64,000 nt of DNA from the NCBI GenBank assembly GCA_024449915.1, contig JAMZAV010000099.1, positions 248,001 to 312,000 on the forward strand. The letters are read 5' to 3'. The notes beneath the pieces were generated by a model. That model was not told the origin of the DNA. It worked only from the letters and a program-made list of their open reading frames with translations, and made no database searches. Positions 26,301 to 41,170 of this stretch are shown piece after piece; position 1 is the first letter of the stretch; each line of letters opens with the position of its first letter. The stretch is from Sweltsa coloradensis. Lineage: Eukaryota > Arthropoda > Insecta > Plecoptera > Chloroperlidae. Position numbers and translations under genes: made by a program.

Positions 26301-29300
26301 GTGTCCTCAGTGTAACAACATGTTACATCATGTTTACTTTGGCTTATTATCGCGTGGTAACAGTTTACAGTAGGCCTACTGACACGCACAATATTGAATT
26401 GAAGTATTTTCCCCCCGAATAATTCACTGTCAATAGATGAAACAAATTCATTTGATAACCTTTATGAAGGTACTAAATAAGTAACCTCATGTAAAATACT
26501 CTGATTGCTGTATTTTATGGAAAAAGTTTATGAATTTGTATACGCGAAACTGTTACGCTGAACTGAACGCCAAGAGCTGAAAATATATTTAATGCTTTGA
26601 GTGCTTGATTGAATCTTGATGCACTTCATTCATAGAGTCTCTGTAGTAGGCCCTACAGAAGATTTCGTGCGGCCGTCCATGGCAAATTTCACCACACTCA
26701 TCGAGCCCGTTTGGTTTTAGGGCCTGGTAAAAAAAATTAGGCCCACTAAGAAATACATATAAAATCAGTGTTAGCTATATTAGATACCGCGTCGGGCGTC
26801 AGTAGGCCTAACTACGAAATAAGTACGTGTTGTGTAACATTGCTACAGTCTGTCTATACAAAAATAAATATTTAATAATGTGCTAGATGTAAAAAACAAA
26901 AAGACACCAAATTAATCTAAATTTTTTACTTTTAATTAGATTCAACCCCCATGGATCAACATAAACTCTATTTTGAGAGGTGTAACCTTACTGATGTGAA
27001 GAGCAAATGTTGAGGGAAGAATGTCTTAGTATTCAAGTAATTTCCAATTGAAAAATGATTAAAATCATACCCGTCATAAATAAGAAGTGAACAATAAAGA
27101 TGGAATGAGTACAAAAAATTAGTTTTCCCAGTCGGGACTCGAACCGGCGACCTTCACGTACAAAACGAGCTCGCTAACCATTGGGCTAGCATCGACCACA
27201 GAGCACGGGCAGTCCAGAGTGATCCGTACGCTTCCTTCAACCCAGTAGATGTGCACGCCGACTCAAAACTAGCGTAAAAGTTTTGTGATGGCAATTAGGA
27301 CACTTTTAATACTTTTAAAGTCCTCTGCCAATATTTATTGAATGTAATTTACGTCTGTTAATAGCATATGTACGCAACTACAGTTTATTTTGTTACGAAA
27401 CACTTTCGAGGTGGCAGTTCTCTCGGCGCTTTTCTATCCACTCGATCAGAATGAGGAGGCAGAAGGCTGCTGGTGCCATGTTGCCAAGCCAAATACCAGA
27501 TTGGCCAAACTTTCAAGAAGAAGTTTCCAACTATTACTTATTGTATATTTATCGTTACAAATTACGTGAGAGACAATCATATCGTACGTTTAATGTGTAA
27601 CTAACATAGGTAATATTACTTTGTCCATAGGCCCATTAGCCTACTTTAGTGATTTACAGGTTATTTTGATAAGAAGACATTTCGATTTCTGAGGTTGGCA
27701 AATACTGAACTAGTCGGTTAGCAACTGTACCAATAAGAGATGCAAATAAATATGTTTTCCTAAAATGTATCAATTAAAAATAAATAAATACTTGAGAGTA
27801 GTAAAATAAACTACAGTTGTAAATTATCTGATATAAAAATACAAAGTTTTTTGTTTTACCTATTTTATCAGTTGTAGCTGAATTATAATATTATACTCTT
27901 GAGTCCGCTGGTAAACTCGCTGGATGTGCTTTAAGTTTTCTTGCATGTCCTACAAGTGAAAGACTCATTTTTTCTCTTCAATACTGTCTCTTAAAATTTC
28001 CTTCTTGAGATGATTTTCCTGTTAGGTGGGATTAGCCTTTTATCTCTCCCTATATTTCTGTACCCTTTCCCTTGAGCTCATGATATGTAAATAAATACTT
28101 TACAGAATAAAAAATAAGATCAAGAACAAAGTTTTTGTCACACCCGTAACATGTACATTGTCATACCCGTAACGCCCTTTAAGTAAGGCTCCCATCTATG
28201 TATCAATATCATCCTTAAAGTCGGAGTCATGTAAATATTCTGTTCATCAAGGACTCCAAGGTATACCGATATTTCATCGTCGCTAACAATAAACAAACTA
28301 TCATCGTCTGTGGGGCAGCTATGCTAAGTAGCAAATCAGTCTCCACCACAGTGCCTGATTTGTTAGTTTCAAGGGGCTCATCTTGGGCTACATCTTTCAC
28401 CCTTAGGAGTTTGAGGTTATGCTTATGCACAACAAATGTAATCTTCCCAGCATTGGCGGCACATAGTTGGTTACGTTTAGCACTGTCAATGAAGGAGTAT
28501 ATGCTTTTTTCCCCATTGGATCTAGATTTAAAATTCAATTTAATAGGTGCAAAATAAAACTGTATGTTGACTATCCTTATTGTTTTCCATGCATGTTAGG
28601 CCTATAGTATTCATATTATTATTTTTGAATTAAAATAATAGCTCAAAAAATTCTCCCTGTTCTCCGACCACAGAGAATTTCTCGGAGAAAATTCTCGTTC
28701 TTGAGAAACTTCTCTGGAGAAATTTCTCTGCTCACATCACTAGGTACAGTACCAGTAATTAATTGACGTAACTTTCAACAGTTACCCATTTATATGGTAA
28801 TGTTCAAGTAAACGTTAACTGCTCGGCAATAAACAAAAAAACACAAACTGCTCATCTTTAATGAAATCCTATTTTGCACAGATCCTGATTGTTTGGCGAA
28901 TCGATGGATTAGTCGCAACAAAATGTCTACAGGAGAGTTGTGGCTGGGTTTGTTCAAATTCTATGCCAGAGACTTTGCAATCTCCGAAAGAGTAGTTTGC
29001 ATTCGACAGCTTGCACCTCTGAAAAGAAGTACTAAGAAATGGCCTGGCAGGAAAATGGCCATTGAAGGTAATATTTCCTTAAAATTTGTTTGGTTTTCCT
29101 AAACCCCCCTCCTGACAATTATCTTAATGCTTTCAAGTGGACGTCTTCCAAATGTGTCTAGCCCCCTACAGTAGGCTTGCCTTTGACGTATGTATGCTTA
29201 ATGTGCTTAAGTACAGTTTACTCTATGGCGGCCCGGCCCTCCCATTGGTAGGGCCTGACCAGAACATTACTTACCAACCGCTAATGTTGCAGCATAGGAC

Positions 29301-32300
29301 ATTCCTTATTCCAAAAGCATTGGTGTGCATGCACCCTCAAGTCAGGGCATTTAGCAATATGGTATATTTCTAATACCCTACTTAATAAATTAATAAACAA
29401 TATTTTAAATATTTTTCAGATCCTTTTACACCAAAGCGTAATGTTTCACGCTCTATCGTCAACATAGTAACGTTCGATTACATCCTGTTCTGCTTCCGTA
29501 ACACGTTCAAATACTTTGGCATTCTTCAGACAAAATCGGGCCCTATATTAGGCTGTATTCAGATGCCCTGCCAAGATTCAGAACTGGAGGAAATATACAA
29601 TGAATCGCACCACAACATGGAAGTGAAGTCAATTCTCCAATCAGATCCTCTATACTCATCCAAGTCTCAACAAGTGGTCTGCAAGAATTACGACTATCTG
29701 ATGATTTTGCCAAAGTTTGCAGTCCAACTGTTCAAGCGTTTCAATACTCAATACTTGTACTATGAGTTCAGTAAAGCATCCTTCACTAAGAACAAGGTAT
29801 GCTAATCGTAAGGGTATTTCATTTTTCTATTATTGTTTCCAGTTGCATAGACGACCAAAATTTAAGGAAATGTAATCAATAATAATTATTGTTAAGTTCG
29901 CTTTAAAAATGTATTGTATGTGTTTGATATTGATTACTTGAAGAACTTTCACACTTTTTTTTTGGCAAAGGAAGGGGGGGGGGGGGTTGTCCCCCCCCCC
30001 CCTGGATACGCCACTTGCCCTACGAAATTGTTTTCTTTCGTTTTGGTTCATAAAGTTTGAACATTAAACGTGAAAAATAGAACTAGTATATGATCAAATT
30101 GTTATTAACAAGTTCTGCAATGTTATTATTGTACACAACACATAGGCCTAGGTCAAAATTGTGATGCAACATTCATAGGGCTTTTTGTATATTTTATATC
30201 TCTTATTTGTATGCAATCTATGCTTAATTAAAGCAACCACGGGCATTTCTGGCTCATTTATTCTCGTCCGTACATAGGCCTAGGCCCTTTGCAATTTTTA
30301 GGTTATGATGTTCACAAATATAAACATCATATTTAGACATTTTCATAGTTTGATCAATAAAAAAAAATAATGTTTTTAGACTTTTCACTAATTTTTGCGG
30401 ATATTTAACGTCCTCCAACAGGAATGAAAAAAATTCAGTGGCAGCCCTGGTAAAAAAGTAAAACACTGTATCAAGGCCCCCCATGCTCTTTTTCTAGGCC
30501 TACAAAATATGTTTTTGCTTCAATTCACTTTTCTATTTTTAAAATATATTTATTTATTTAATGTCTACCCTATTCAGTTAAAAAACTAATTTACAAAGGT
30601 TCTTCTTGCTTACCTGTGACACTCAATATATATTTTTTTCTGATTTCAGATCATGCCAGTAGTATGCTGCATTTGCCAACAAGAAGGGCATTTGAAGGAA
30701 GCATGCAAAGCTGAAAAGTTGCCCCCATTAAAGGAATTGCCGCCAATGACACGAGAATTCTTATACCACCTTTCCGAATTGTGTTCAGATACATTTGGTT
30801 TGTTTCCCAACTTTTTAAACATACAAGAATATGTAATAATGTAAACCTCGGGGGTTGATCAAATGTTGATACTGTATTTCTTCTTTTAGAGGAATTTCTG
30901 CCTTCCACTGAAGAAACTAAGCAGCGTGAGAACATCGTTCAGGCCATTCAAGAATATCTGCATATGTTCATCCCTATGGCAAAGCTAGAACTGTTTGGTT
31001 CCTCATGCAATGGGTTTGGTCTCCATAGGTCTGATTTAGACATTTGTCTTACATTCAAAGATAATCCTAATGGAGAGGTTCGCAATTTTGCCAACCTTTT
31101 TGAAGAGTTGGTAGGCAAACTACGAAAAAATGATAAACTCGGAAATGTGATTGCTATCACAACTGCAAAAGTCCCAATTGTTAAATTTATGCACATGGAA
31201 TCTAAATTGGATGGAGATATAAGCGTGTATAATACTCTTGCTCAACGTAATACGAAGATGCTACGAGTATACTCTGAAATCGATCCACGAGTTAAGGTAA
31301 GCTCATGTTTGTAATCTATGTTTTAGTCAGGTAGAACATTGATGGTACTTTTTTAACGTAGGAGGTATCGAAGGGCAACTATACAAGATAATACCCAAAA
31401 AGTAAAGTTGATTTTGACCACTTAACTAAAATTTATGGTTATCTTCATCATGAATTATATTTGATACTGCTCAGTGAATAGGTCTACTCGTGTGCGCAAG
31501 CACAGGGAAGCAATCGCTGGCGGCGAATGACTTCGCTGACGCACAAAGGCAAAGTTAGGTATTTAAATTACTTAGTTAAAATTATCGTTAAATTAATAAA
31601 TTCAATAGTAATAAAAATTAATGGATATTGAATATTGAAGTGAAGCATTTTCATAACTTACTGTAACACTACCCCTATGGGCAATTTTCTCTAATTGTGT
31701 TTTATTTACTAGAAGGCCTATTACACTAGTATAAGTTTCTCTGTTCTTGTTTGTCCTATAGTATAATATAATAACCATATTTTACTGCAGATTAGGCCTA
31801 CTCACAAAATTCTAGCTAGACTTTGACATTGCAAAAAATAAATAAACATTCATTTTGTGTAGTCTAGTTGCATTTTTTAAGGGACTTTGTTCCTTGAAGA
31901 TGTACTGTATTAGTCCAAATCATGTCTTGTATATCTACTTACAGTCAAATGTGCCATGTAACCCTCGTAATTCAAAGTACAAAATTAATTCCTTAGCTAT
32001 CTTCCTAGTGCCTTACGCAATAGGGAAGTATCAAGATCTTATTTTATTATTTCACTTAATTAAGAACCAAGTTCTAGTTTTATTTATAATTAATGTTAAG
32101 TTTTTCGATCATAAATTGAAGCATATTTTAGTTTAAAAGTACTAAATACTAAACTTTTGTGGGAAAAACAGGATCTGACGTCATGACCTGTTGACAATCC
32201 TGTAACGAATAATCAAATCACTCGCTTTTACCCAATTATTGCGCTGTTAGGTACCGGTTACTATCACTTAAAAAATATAATAAATTCTGCCACCTTGGCA

Positions 32301-35300
32301 TAATTAGTTATTATTGGATGAGCGTAGCGAGCGAAGCGAAGATTCCATTTCACTACACTAGAGAAAAAAATCCGTATTTTTAAATTTATTGTTTGTATTT
32401 TTGTGTGTTTGTTAACACGATTCTGACTAAACCGATACTCCAATTGCGTTGAAATTTTTTGGAGACCTTTGAAATCTCTGAACTTAGAACTGCACGGTTC
32501 GAATAATCGATCGAAAAATTATTTCTCATGAAAATTGCAATTTTGCAATTTTTTTTTCGAAGTTCTTGTTTGTTCTGTTTGTATTTTTGTGTGTTTGTTA
32601 ACACGATTCCAGCTAAACCGATACTCCAATTTCGATGAAATTTTCTGGAGGCTTTCAAAATCTCTGGACTTAGAACTGACACGTTTTTGAGCGCAATCGA
32701 AAGATTATTTCTCATGAAAATCGCAATTTTACGATTTTTTTTCGTTTTTCTTATTTTTTCTGTTTGTATTTTTTTGTGTTTGTTAACACGATTCCAGCTA
32801 AACCGATACTTCAATTGCAATGAAATTTTCTGGAGGCCTTCGAAATCTCTGAACTTAGAACTGCCTCGTTTTTGAGCGCAATCTAAAAATTATTTCTCAT
32901 TAAAATTGCAATTTAACGATTTTTTTTTATTTTAAAAAATTGTCTTCGACTTATAACATCTACATGCTTTATTCGATTGTAATGATTTTTTTACAGAACC
33001 TTAATTTTATGAATTGATATATTCGTGTGAAATTTGAGCGTAATCTAAAAATTATCTCTCATGAAAATCGCAATTTTTCGCTTTTAGTTTTTTCGGTTTA
33101 AAAAAACATTCTTCGGCTTATAACACCTACATGCTTGATCCAATTGTAATGATTTTTTTTCACAGAACCTTAATTTTATGAATTTATATATTAATGTGAA
33201 ATTTGAGCACAATCTAAAAATTATTTTTCATGAAAATCACAATTTAACGGTTTTTTCGATAAAAAAAATACGCTCATCCGACAACGCGCCTGAAAAAGCG
33301 TTTGCAAAGCTTCCTAGTTATTAATACATTATTAAATATCATTAATTATGCCATACTACTAGGAAAACGCTTAAGTCCCGCGGCGTTGTTGGATGAGCGT
33401 AATTGCTGCATTGAGCTGCCATGTGTTGTGCGGATTTTCTGTTGTTCTGTGAAAAAATCATTACTTAGTTGAAGATTTTTTTTTAATTAAATTAAATTTA
33501 AAAAAAATTAACTTAAATTCATAATTTTTTTAATTAATCGTAATTTTAAAAAAGGAAAAAATCGTAATTTTCAAATTTTCAAAAGAAATAATTATTCGAT
33601 TGCGCACAAATTTTACACGAATATATTAATTCATAAAATTAAGGTTCTGTGAAAAAATCATTACAATGGGATAATGCATGTAGGTGTTATAACCCAAAGA
33701 GATTTTAAAAATCGAAAAAAGTCGTAAAATTGCGATTTTCGTAAAAAATAGTTGTTTGATAACGCTCAAATTTCACATGAGTATATCAATTCATTAAATT
33801 AAGGTTCTGTGAAAAAATCATTACAATCGGACAAAGCATGTAGGTGTTGTAAGTCGAAGAAATTTTTAAAAAATCGAAAAAAATCGTAAAATTGCGATTT
33901 TTATGAGAAATAATTTTCCGATTGTGCTCAAAAACGTGGCAGTTCTAAGTTCAGAGATTTCAAAGACCTCCATAAAATTTCATCACAATCGGAGTATCGG
34001 TTTAGCCGGAATCGTGTTAACAAACAGACAAAAAGAAAAAAAAAAGGATTTTTTTCTCCAGTGTAGTGAAATGGAATCTTCGCTTTGCTCGCTACGCTCA
34101 TCCATTTATTATTGTTTATATATTAATCTAATAATCAAATCTATCATGGTTTCAAATGAGAATGTGTTATGACAATAGCAAAAATCAACCATTGTATTTT
34201 GAAGGCCTGATGATTGATGAGCATCTAAGTCGTGATAGTTTCTGCATTATCTAGTAGGCGGTGGTATAATTTTCATAAACTACGTGTAGATATGGCAGAT
34301 GACACTAGAGCATTTTTACTATGCCTAACAAAGGCCGAGGAAGAAAATGTAAAACTTTATATCACAATAGACAATTATTAATTAGATTAATTGGATTGGA
34401 TTAATTTCTGTACGGGATACGATTTTAAATGAATACTATTCGGTTTCGTATATTAAAATTTAAAACCAATATTTGGTTGTCATGAGACTTCCCATTACAC
34501 AACTCCTTCTTGTTTCCTTTTCATTAACAATTCAGATTCAGATTTTCTTACTGATATTTGTGAATTGTTGTTTTTAGATGGTGGGCTTTATGTTCAAACG
34601 GTTTGCAAAGTTGTGCGACATCTGTGACGCATCTCGAGGTAGCCTCTCGTCTTATGCGTACACCCTAATGGTAATCTACTTTCTACAGAGATGTGAACCA
34701 CCACTGGTTCCCGTTCTGCAGCAGGTCAGTATTATTGATTATTTATTGTCAACGGGATGGGTGTCCCACAAGTGCAATACAATGTAGTGTAGGTCTCAAC
34801 TCAAACAATAACTGATTCTTGTTTAGTGGCCTGCCGTTCCACATGAATTTCAATAATCGCGCATTACTATCAATCAATATTTTTTACGTCAATCAATAGT
34901 CGATAATCGTATCAAAATTATACGTCTCGAATATAAGGCATACCACACACCTTTTGCGAGTGTATCCTTTAATTCCTTCTATGTCCATACTATTCCCAGC
35001 CGCCCGTTTTCCTGCTTGCTAGCATTGTCTTTCACAAGCATTTCACAGACAGTACACAGCATCATTACTCATTACCAGTGCCCTCTCGTGCATGGCCACC
35101 CGGCCTGATAATAATAAGTGATGAATATGTCACGTAAATACAGTTGCTACCCTCATGTTTGATAGTGCCTTTGCGATTTCACTTTTTTATCGATGTCAAT
35201 ACCAATTCCTGATTTTGCCAATACCAATTCCTAACACAACCGATTCGTAAGTAAAAATCTTTGGAAGTTCCTCTTTAGTCGTAAATCATAGACATAACCA

Positions 35301-38300
35301 CGTTGGCCATTTCTTCTACAGGTGTTTGGCTTAAGCCTAGAACCGCAATGTTTTATAAGGTTATCTTGACATGTCAGTGTACATCAAACCTTCAAAACTT
35401 TGCTTTCGAAACAAATTGGTTTAGTTGCTCATGATTTCTTCTAAAAGCAAGGCAAGCGTCGGCTAGTGACATCCCTGTTGCTCTATTTAACGTCCCATCT
35501 TGCTCAGGTGGCAGTACTCATTCGTGCTCTATGCTCTACCACGGGTGCTATCTTACAGCACGACACAAATAGTTATCTCTGGCTTTCATGGGCGCCGGGA
35601 GGGGGGGGCAAGGGGGGGCGCTTGCCCCCCCCTGGATTTCAGGAAAAATAAATTTTAACTGGCGATATGCGTTTATTACATATAAATTAATGTATTCGTG
35701 AAACCGAAATTGAATTGAAAATTAATATTAATAATATTAATATATTTAATGATCTGATCGGGAGCGGAGTGTTGCTAGTTTTTTTTTTTTTGCTATTTCA
35801 TCAAAGTTAGCGGTGCCGGTGCTGCCTTTGAATTTGGCGGTATTTTAAGTTGGTACTAGCGGCACAAGTGATAATTAGATGAAACTTAGCATGTCGTTTA
35901 GAGTTTAGTAAATAGACCCCCAGAACACGGTAGGCCTACAATAATTTATTCTTTATTTAAATAGAAATTTGTGTTTATGTTTGTAGGCTACTTAGTAATG
36001 CATTGAAATTTCGCATTTTCCTTTTTGGGTGTAGTCAATCACGCCCGTTTTCCATTTATTTTATGTTATGTGGTATTATGTGTATGATTTATTGAAATAA
36101 ATAATAATAATGTAACAAGATATCGTTTCTATGATTTGTAGGCTAGTATATTATTAGTCGATGTAGACCTCTAAGAACGTGTTTATGTTTTATATTTTTA
36201 TTCCACATTGCATTGCAACTGGAGAGAACTTACAAGTTGCAGTTTATGTAAAAAAAGAAAATATGATCAAAACAGTCACATTCATTATAATTTTATGCAA
36301 TTAAAATATAGCCTTTATTTTTAAAACGTGTGTTTCATTTTCAACTCATAACCCATTTTAGTAACCGTATAAAAGTTGAGACACAATGTTTTTTTGTTTA
36401 CTTTCTAGTATCTACTGCACAAAAATTACATAATTTCGGTATCGTATTCAGCCCACTACTTTTTTCTAAAACCCACCAAATGCATTCAAAAAACCTGATT
36501 TTCAAAAATTTCGCCTGCGGCGCTATTGTTGGGGGGCTCTGCCCCCCAAACCCCCCGTGCTTGTCCAACGAAACTACAAATTGTGGTTGTTGCCCCCCCC
36601 TGCTAAAATTCCTGCCGGCGCCCATGCTGGCTTTATAAAATCCTGGATTCTGCTGATACACAGTCTTGCCTATTTCATCGGCATCAACGCATCCCTAATT
36701 CCTTGTAATTCCGACTCTAATAGTAACTACTAACATCTTTGGTTTTATCATTCTGCTAACCACCACAATGTTGTGATTGTGTTGGTGTTCCCAATGTTTG
36801 ACATTTTTTGTTATTTAATATTTATCTCTAGCTTAGGGTGACCAGACGTCCCGGAAATTCCAGGACAGTCCCGTTTTTTCGTAATGTGTCCCGGTGTCCC
36901 CAAAAGGACACAGTTTTGTCCCGGAATTTGAAAATGTCTGTGTTTCAGCAATCTTACCAATACGCCTAGTGGAGTTTGTGTTGCTCAGGTTGGCCGTGCC
37001 TCGTCTCTACGTCTACTAGTAGAGTCGGACGCGTGTTGGGCCCTAGGGTTGGGCCTTGTCAGTCAGTGCCATGACCTTGAGTGGGGTGTGTTTCATGTTG
37101 CACTCTTGCTCCTGTATTTTAATTGCGCGTGGTGCAGTGCGTCGGAGAAGAACGTGTGGTTTTTGTTTTCGTTTCAATTGCAGTGCAGGTGGTGTTATTG
37201 TGATGGGTAAAAAATGTGTTTTAATGACGATTTGCGAAAAGAATACGCATTTCTAGCTCGCTGTGATGAAAGTAATAGCAAGGTTAACTGTAGGCCTACT
37301 CTCTGTCACGTGGCCTTTCCAATCGAACACGGTGGGCGCACGGACATAAAAAACCATGTGCAATCAAAAAAACACAAATCCGCAATCAACGGTAAAGCTG
37401 ACGGTCATGTAATGACAAGTTTCTTTTCATCTAAAAAGTTCGATGAAACTGAAACAAAACTCGCAGTCAAATCGGACTTTCCGTTTCTTAAGCAATCTCG
37501 GGTTGTAGATAAAGTTGAATTTATTTATTTATTTATTATTTATTTATTTAATGTCTATCCTATTCAGTTATAAAAACTGATTTACAAAGGAGGACAACTA
37601 AATAAATCTATTTCTCGATTTGGTTAATCGGGAAACACTCCCGTGGGTGTAATTGTTTTTACTTTTTTAATTTCTGAATTGTAGTAAATAAAAATAAATA
37701 AATCTAATTACATAGATGAGTAAATATTTGAAATAGTAATATTACTACAACAATGCATTAAACACAACAATTTTGGTAACAAATAAAAATGATATTAAAT
37801 GCATTTTAATGAATGAATCAAAAATATAAAAAAAGGGTGGGGAATGAAAAGAAAAGAAAAAGAAAAAAAAGAAAAAAAAAGAAAAGGAAAGGAAAAAAGA
37901 AAGAAAAAGAAAGGATTGGATTGGATATTGCTAAACGTCTCATATTTATGCAACTTGGCTAATCGAGACGAAGGGAGGGACGTAAGGGATGACACGGGGG
38001 GACAAGGGGTGGACAGGCCTGTGCTGGTCAGAACCAGCAACAAGCATATGGGGAGGGCACGGGTTCCCGCACGTCGTGGTCGTCTCCGTCTGTGTCATCA
38101 TCCGTCCGTGTTGTCATTGTCGTCGCCGTCGGGGAGGTAGTCAAAGGGAAGGAGAAAGTTCCCCGACGACGACCCAGAGCTCGCCATTAGTTTCAGGGAG
38201 AAAAATCCCCTAATCACGGGCCAAACCACGAGAAGGTTGCGAGTTTGAATTTGAAAGAAAAAAAGAAAAAAAGGACATGCACAGTATCGCTCAAGGTGTT

Positions 38301-41109
38301 CGTTTCGTTCGGACATTGTTGACCACTTGGACAAGAAAAAACACAAGAAAGCCTTGTCTGCTAAATGCACCAGTAAGAAAGCGCCGCACTCTCAAGGCAT
38401 AGGCCAGCCCCCAACCCAACCCAACCCAACCAACCCAACCCAACCTGTCTCAGATCTCACTACAGGCTATCTTGAGGGGAAAATTGTCCAAATAATTTCT
38501 GCCTCCGCCGGCTGGGGCTTCGCCCCAGACCCCTGGTAGCCCACGCAAGTCCACAAAAGTTCATGTGTCCCGGATTTTGCTTTTAGGATTATGGTCACCC
38601 TACTCTAGCTGTGAGCTCAACTCAACTGCGGCTCAACTTTGGTTGGGCCTGAGCCATGGTCATGGCCAGCAACCATCACATGCTAGGATATATGTTGGTA
38701 TCTGAAAACATAGTAGGTCTGGTCTACATGATTATTCCTTTCACTGTTGTAATTTATGTTGTTGGTATGTATAGTCAGTCATGTGATGACAATGAAGCTA
38801 TTACTTAAATTCGTGTCCAGGCAGCTGATCTTACTGCAATCTTGGGAGTACTACCTAATAACTTGATAAATAAATACTGTTAATACTTTTTTAATCATCA
38901 TCAATCAGTCTAGTTTGTGTGGAGAATAAAGTATCCGTATGAACTTTCAATTGTTTTAAAATTTTATTTCAAATTCCCCACGCCTCTGTGTGCACATGTG
39001 CTTTGCATATAGAAAAAGCTTTGTAAAGATCTTTGTTTTGTCATTTGTTGTTGGAAAATTTGTCTTTTCAAGGGATTATGTTATTTCAAGAAATATATTA
39101 TTCCCTCTTTAATTCAAATTACAAAGAGCTTTAAGGGTATCAGTTTGAATTGAAACGATTCAAATTTCCCTTTAAAATAAATTTAACTTTGATTTTTATA
39201 CCCAAAGCTTCATTAGGTACTTCATCACTAGCTTAGATTAAATTGCAATTTGGATTAACTGGGTTTGAATTAGATAATGATGGTTTACTGTGGTGTATCA
39301 GAACTAAGGAAGGTTCTATTAAACATGGGGAGTGATTCACTTGTGCCTACTTTATCTGTAGCTACTCCATGTGCTGATAATAAAATGGTTTCCACCTATT
39401 CCTAATTGGAAAGCTGAAGATGGCATTGTAAGACTTGATGACTGAGCTTTGATTGAAGTTTTTGGCTGGCTAATGACTGTCAGACTTTTTTTTCCGGGGA
39501 AAAAATATTATTGTTTGTTTGTAGTGTGGATGTGTACACTCCCTACCAGAATTAAATCAAGGGTTTATTATTTATTATCTTTTTGTTTTGTGTTTTACTT
39601 TTCTGTATGCATACAAATCTCAAAAATCATAAATATCCTCACAGTGCTTAACAGTAAGCTGTTTGTAAGCAACTGTAATCTGTGGGAAGTTTTCAGTTAG
39701 GAATCAAATTTACCTGCTTTGTTTCACACCATTTGGTATCATAAGGTTCATATTCTTTCATGTATATATGTGGATTGTATTTGCCAATGTGTGTTTGTGT
39801 GTGTGCCAGTGTAATCCATATATATTGTACCTAGAGTAATTTAAAAAAAACATAGTTGCATTTTATTTTATGTATACAGTAGTATACTTGCTCCAACGAA
39901 AGAATGCAGATGCTAGGTAATGGTGAGGGTAGTATGAATGCACGGTATAAGGAATGTTGCCTTTGTGTACTAGGGAAACGCCAAAGTCGTTGTTAAACGA
40001 GTGAGTGAGCCATGTGTTGAGTACCCCGTAACATTACTTTTCTTCCCCCTACCTTAGGCCTACCTAGCCTATCATAGGCTAGAGAGGCGCATTATGGCCT
40101 TACAGTTGACGCGCCCGTATACCAACTTAACTTTAAAAAACTATTATTTATACGAATATAATTATCAAACTTAAATGCAAATGTTCCCGGGTACTCACCA
40201 CATGACTCGCTCACTCGTCTAACAATGGCTTTGGCGTTTCCCAAGTCTAGTTGGCTAAAGCGCCCTTATAGCCGAAATGTAGGAGACGTGGTTCAATCCC
40301 CTGGTCGGGAAAGATTTTGTAATTATTAGATTGTATTTAAAAAATTATTAAACATGTTTTGAAATGCATATAACGCAGTGTAGTCCGTGGCAATAGGGCC
40401 TACTATGGTAAACATAGCCAGTACGAAATACGTGAAAATATTGCAAGGTTTACTCAATCTACGAACGGAATTTGGGGGTACCTTGACGTTCAACATTCGA
40501 TAGACCTTGCATGGGCACGGCATTTCACAGCCAGGTTAATAACAAACAAAAAATATCTTTTCAAACTAAACCATTGTCATTAAAATAATTTCTAAACATT
40601 GGAAGCCTATTTTTCAATTTATTATTTATTGTAGGTTTAAATCGCAATGGATCTTGCTGATTTTGTTAGCAGTTCTCAATAAACTCGTACCGGATGTCTG
40701 TTTAAAATTTCAGCGCAATCTGTTCAGCGATTCGGCTGATTTTCAACGTACACACACGCACGCAGAATAACAGAATAAGGGCCGTTTAAGTTGAATGGAG
40801 ATCACTCCGTTCGCTGCGCTCACTCGTTTAATGAAAGAGAAATATCTTTTACCAACGCAAGCAAAAATTATCTGTGCTAGATCACTGAGTTCCTCCGTGT
40901 CCTAGATCCACGCTGAGCTAGCGTGAATAGAATGGACAAAGTTGTTATGTTGGGAAAACAATTTCGAGCCACCTGCATTCTTTCGTTGGGACCACTTTAC
41001 TAGTATTCGTTGGTGAATAAAGTTAGTACTAGGCCTATATTTTAAGTGGGCTTGAAAGGATCATTTTTACCTATCAAGCTGTCGTAGTGTATTGTGATTA
41101 TTATTATTA

Positions 41110-41170
<61 letters not shown>

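Larger units (their letters stand above)
23315..28881 (+). other. TUT4: TUT4/7 intron 3 (5.6 kb), several inserted elements
   Basis: Holds a tRNA-derived SINE (about 23546), a hAT element (24076-24854), a relic frame (24863-25038), a 634-bp foldback bounded by TTAA (25468-26101) and the repeat with a tRNA-like core (26870-27460). A possible hAT right end (CTCACATCACTA) lies near 28732-28742. No additional coding exon is evident. Confidence 0.75.
31297..34577 (+). other. TUT4: TUT4/7 intron 7 (3.3 kb) with tail-to-tail repeats
   Basis: A+T-rich. The repeat pair 32316-34103 accounts for more than half of it. No further exon is needed, because the protein runs directly from IDPRVK to the MVGFMFKRFAK segment. 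Confidence 0.8.
36834..38602. mobile_element. hAT element (TAGGGTGACC ends) with perfect TSD and zinc-finger relic
   Basis: The ends TAGGGTGACCAGACGTCC and ATGGTCACCCTA are inverted, flanked by CTCTAGCT (36826-36833 and 38603-38610). The interior has a broken zinc-finger frame near 37203-37500, a SINE-like insertion and purine-rich sequence (37515-37915), and a second finger-like piece near 38281-38400. (CCCAA)n lies at 38404-38440. Confidence 0.83.

Noticed and set aside
27121..27205. Functional tRNA gene
   Set aside because: Box A and B are visible, but the stems do not close, and similarity to the copy at 53 kb extends far outside the tRNA-like part. It is a repeat.
32386..32820. 144-residue minus-strand frame
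   Set aside because: It is made of tandem repeat units of the Helentron-like element at 32316; the peptide repeats follow the DNA repeats and have no domain.
32316..34103. Single large foldback transposon with terminal inverted repeats
   Set aside because: The centre contains two complete, convergent 3' ends of a family whose single copies occur elsewhere, so two tail-to-tail elements explain it better.
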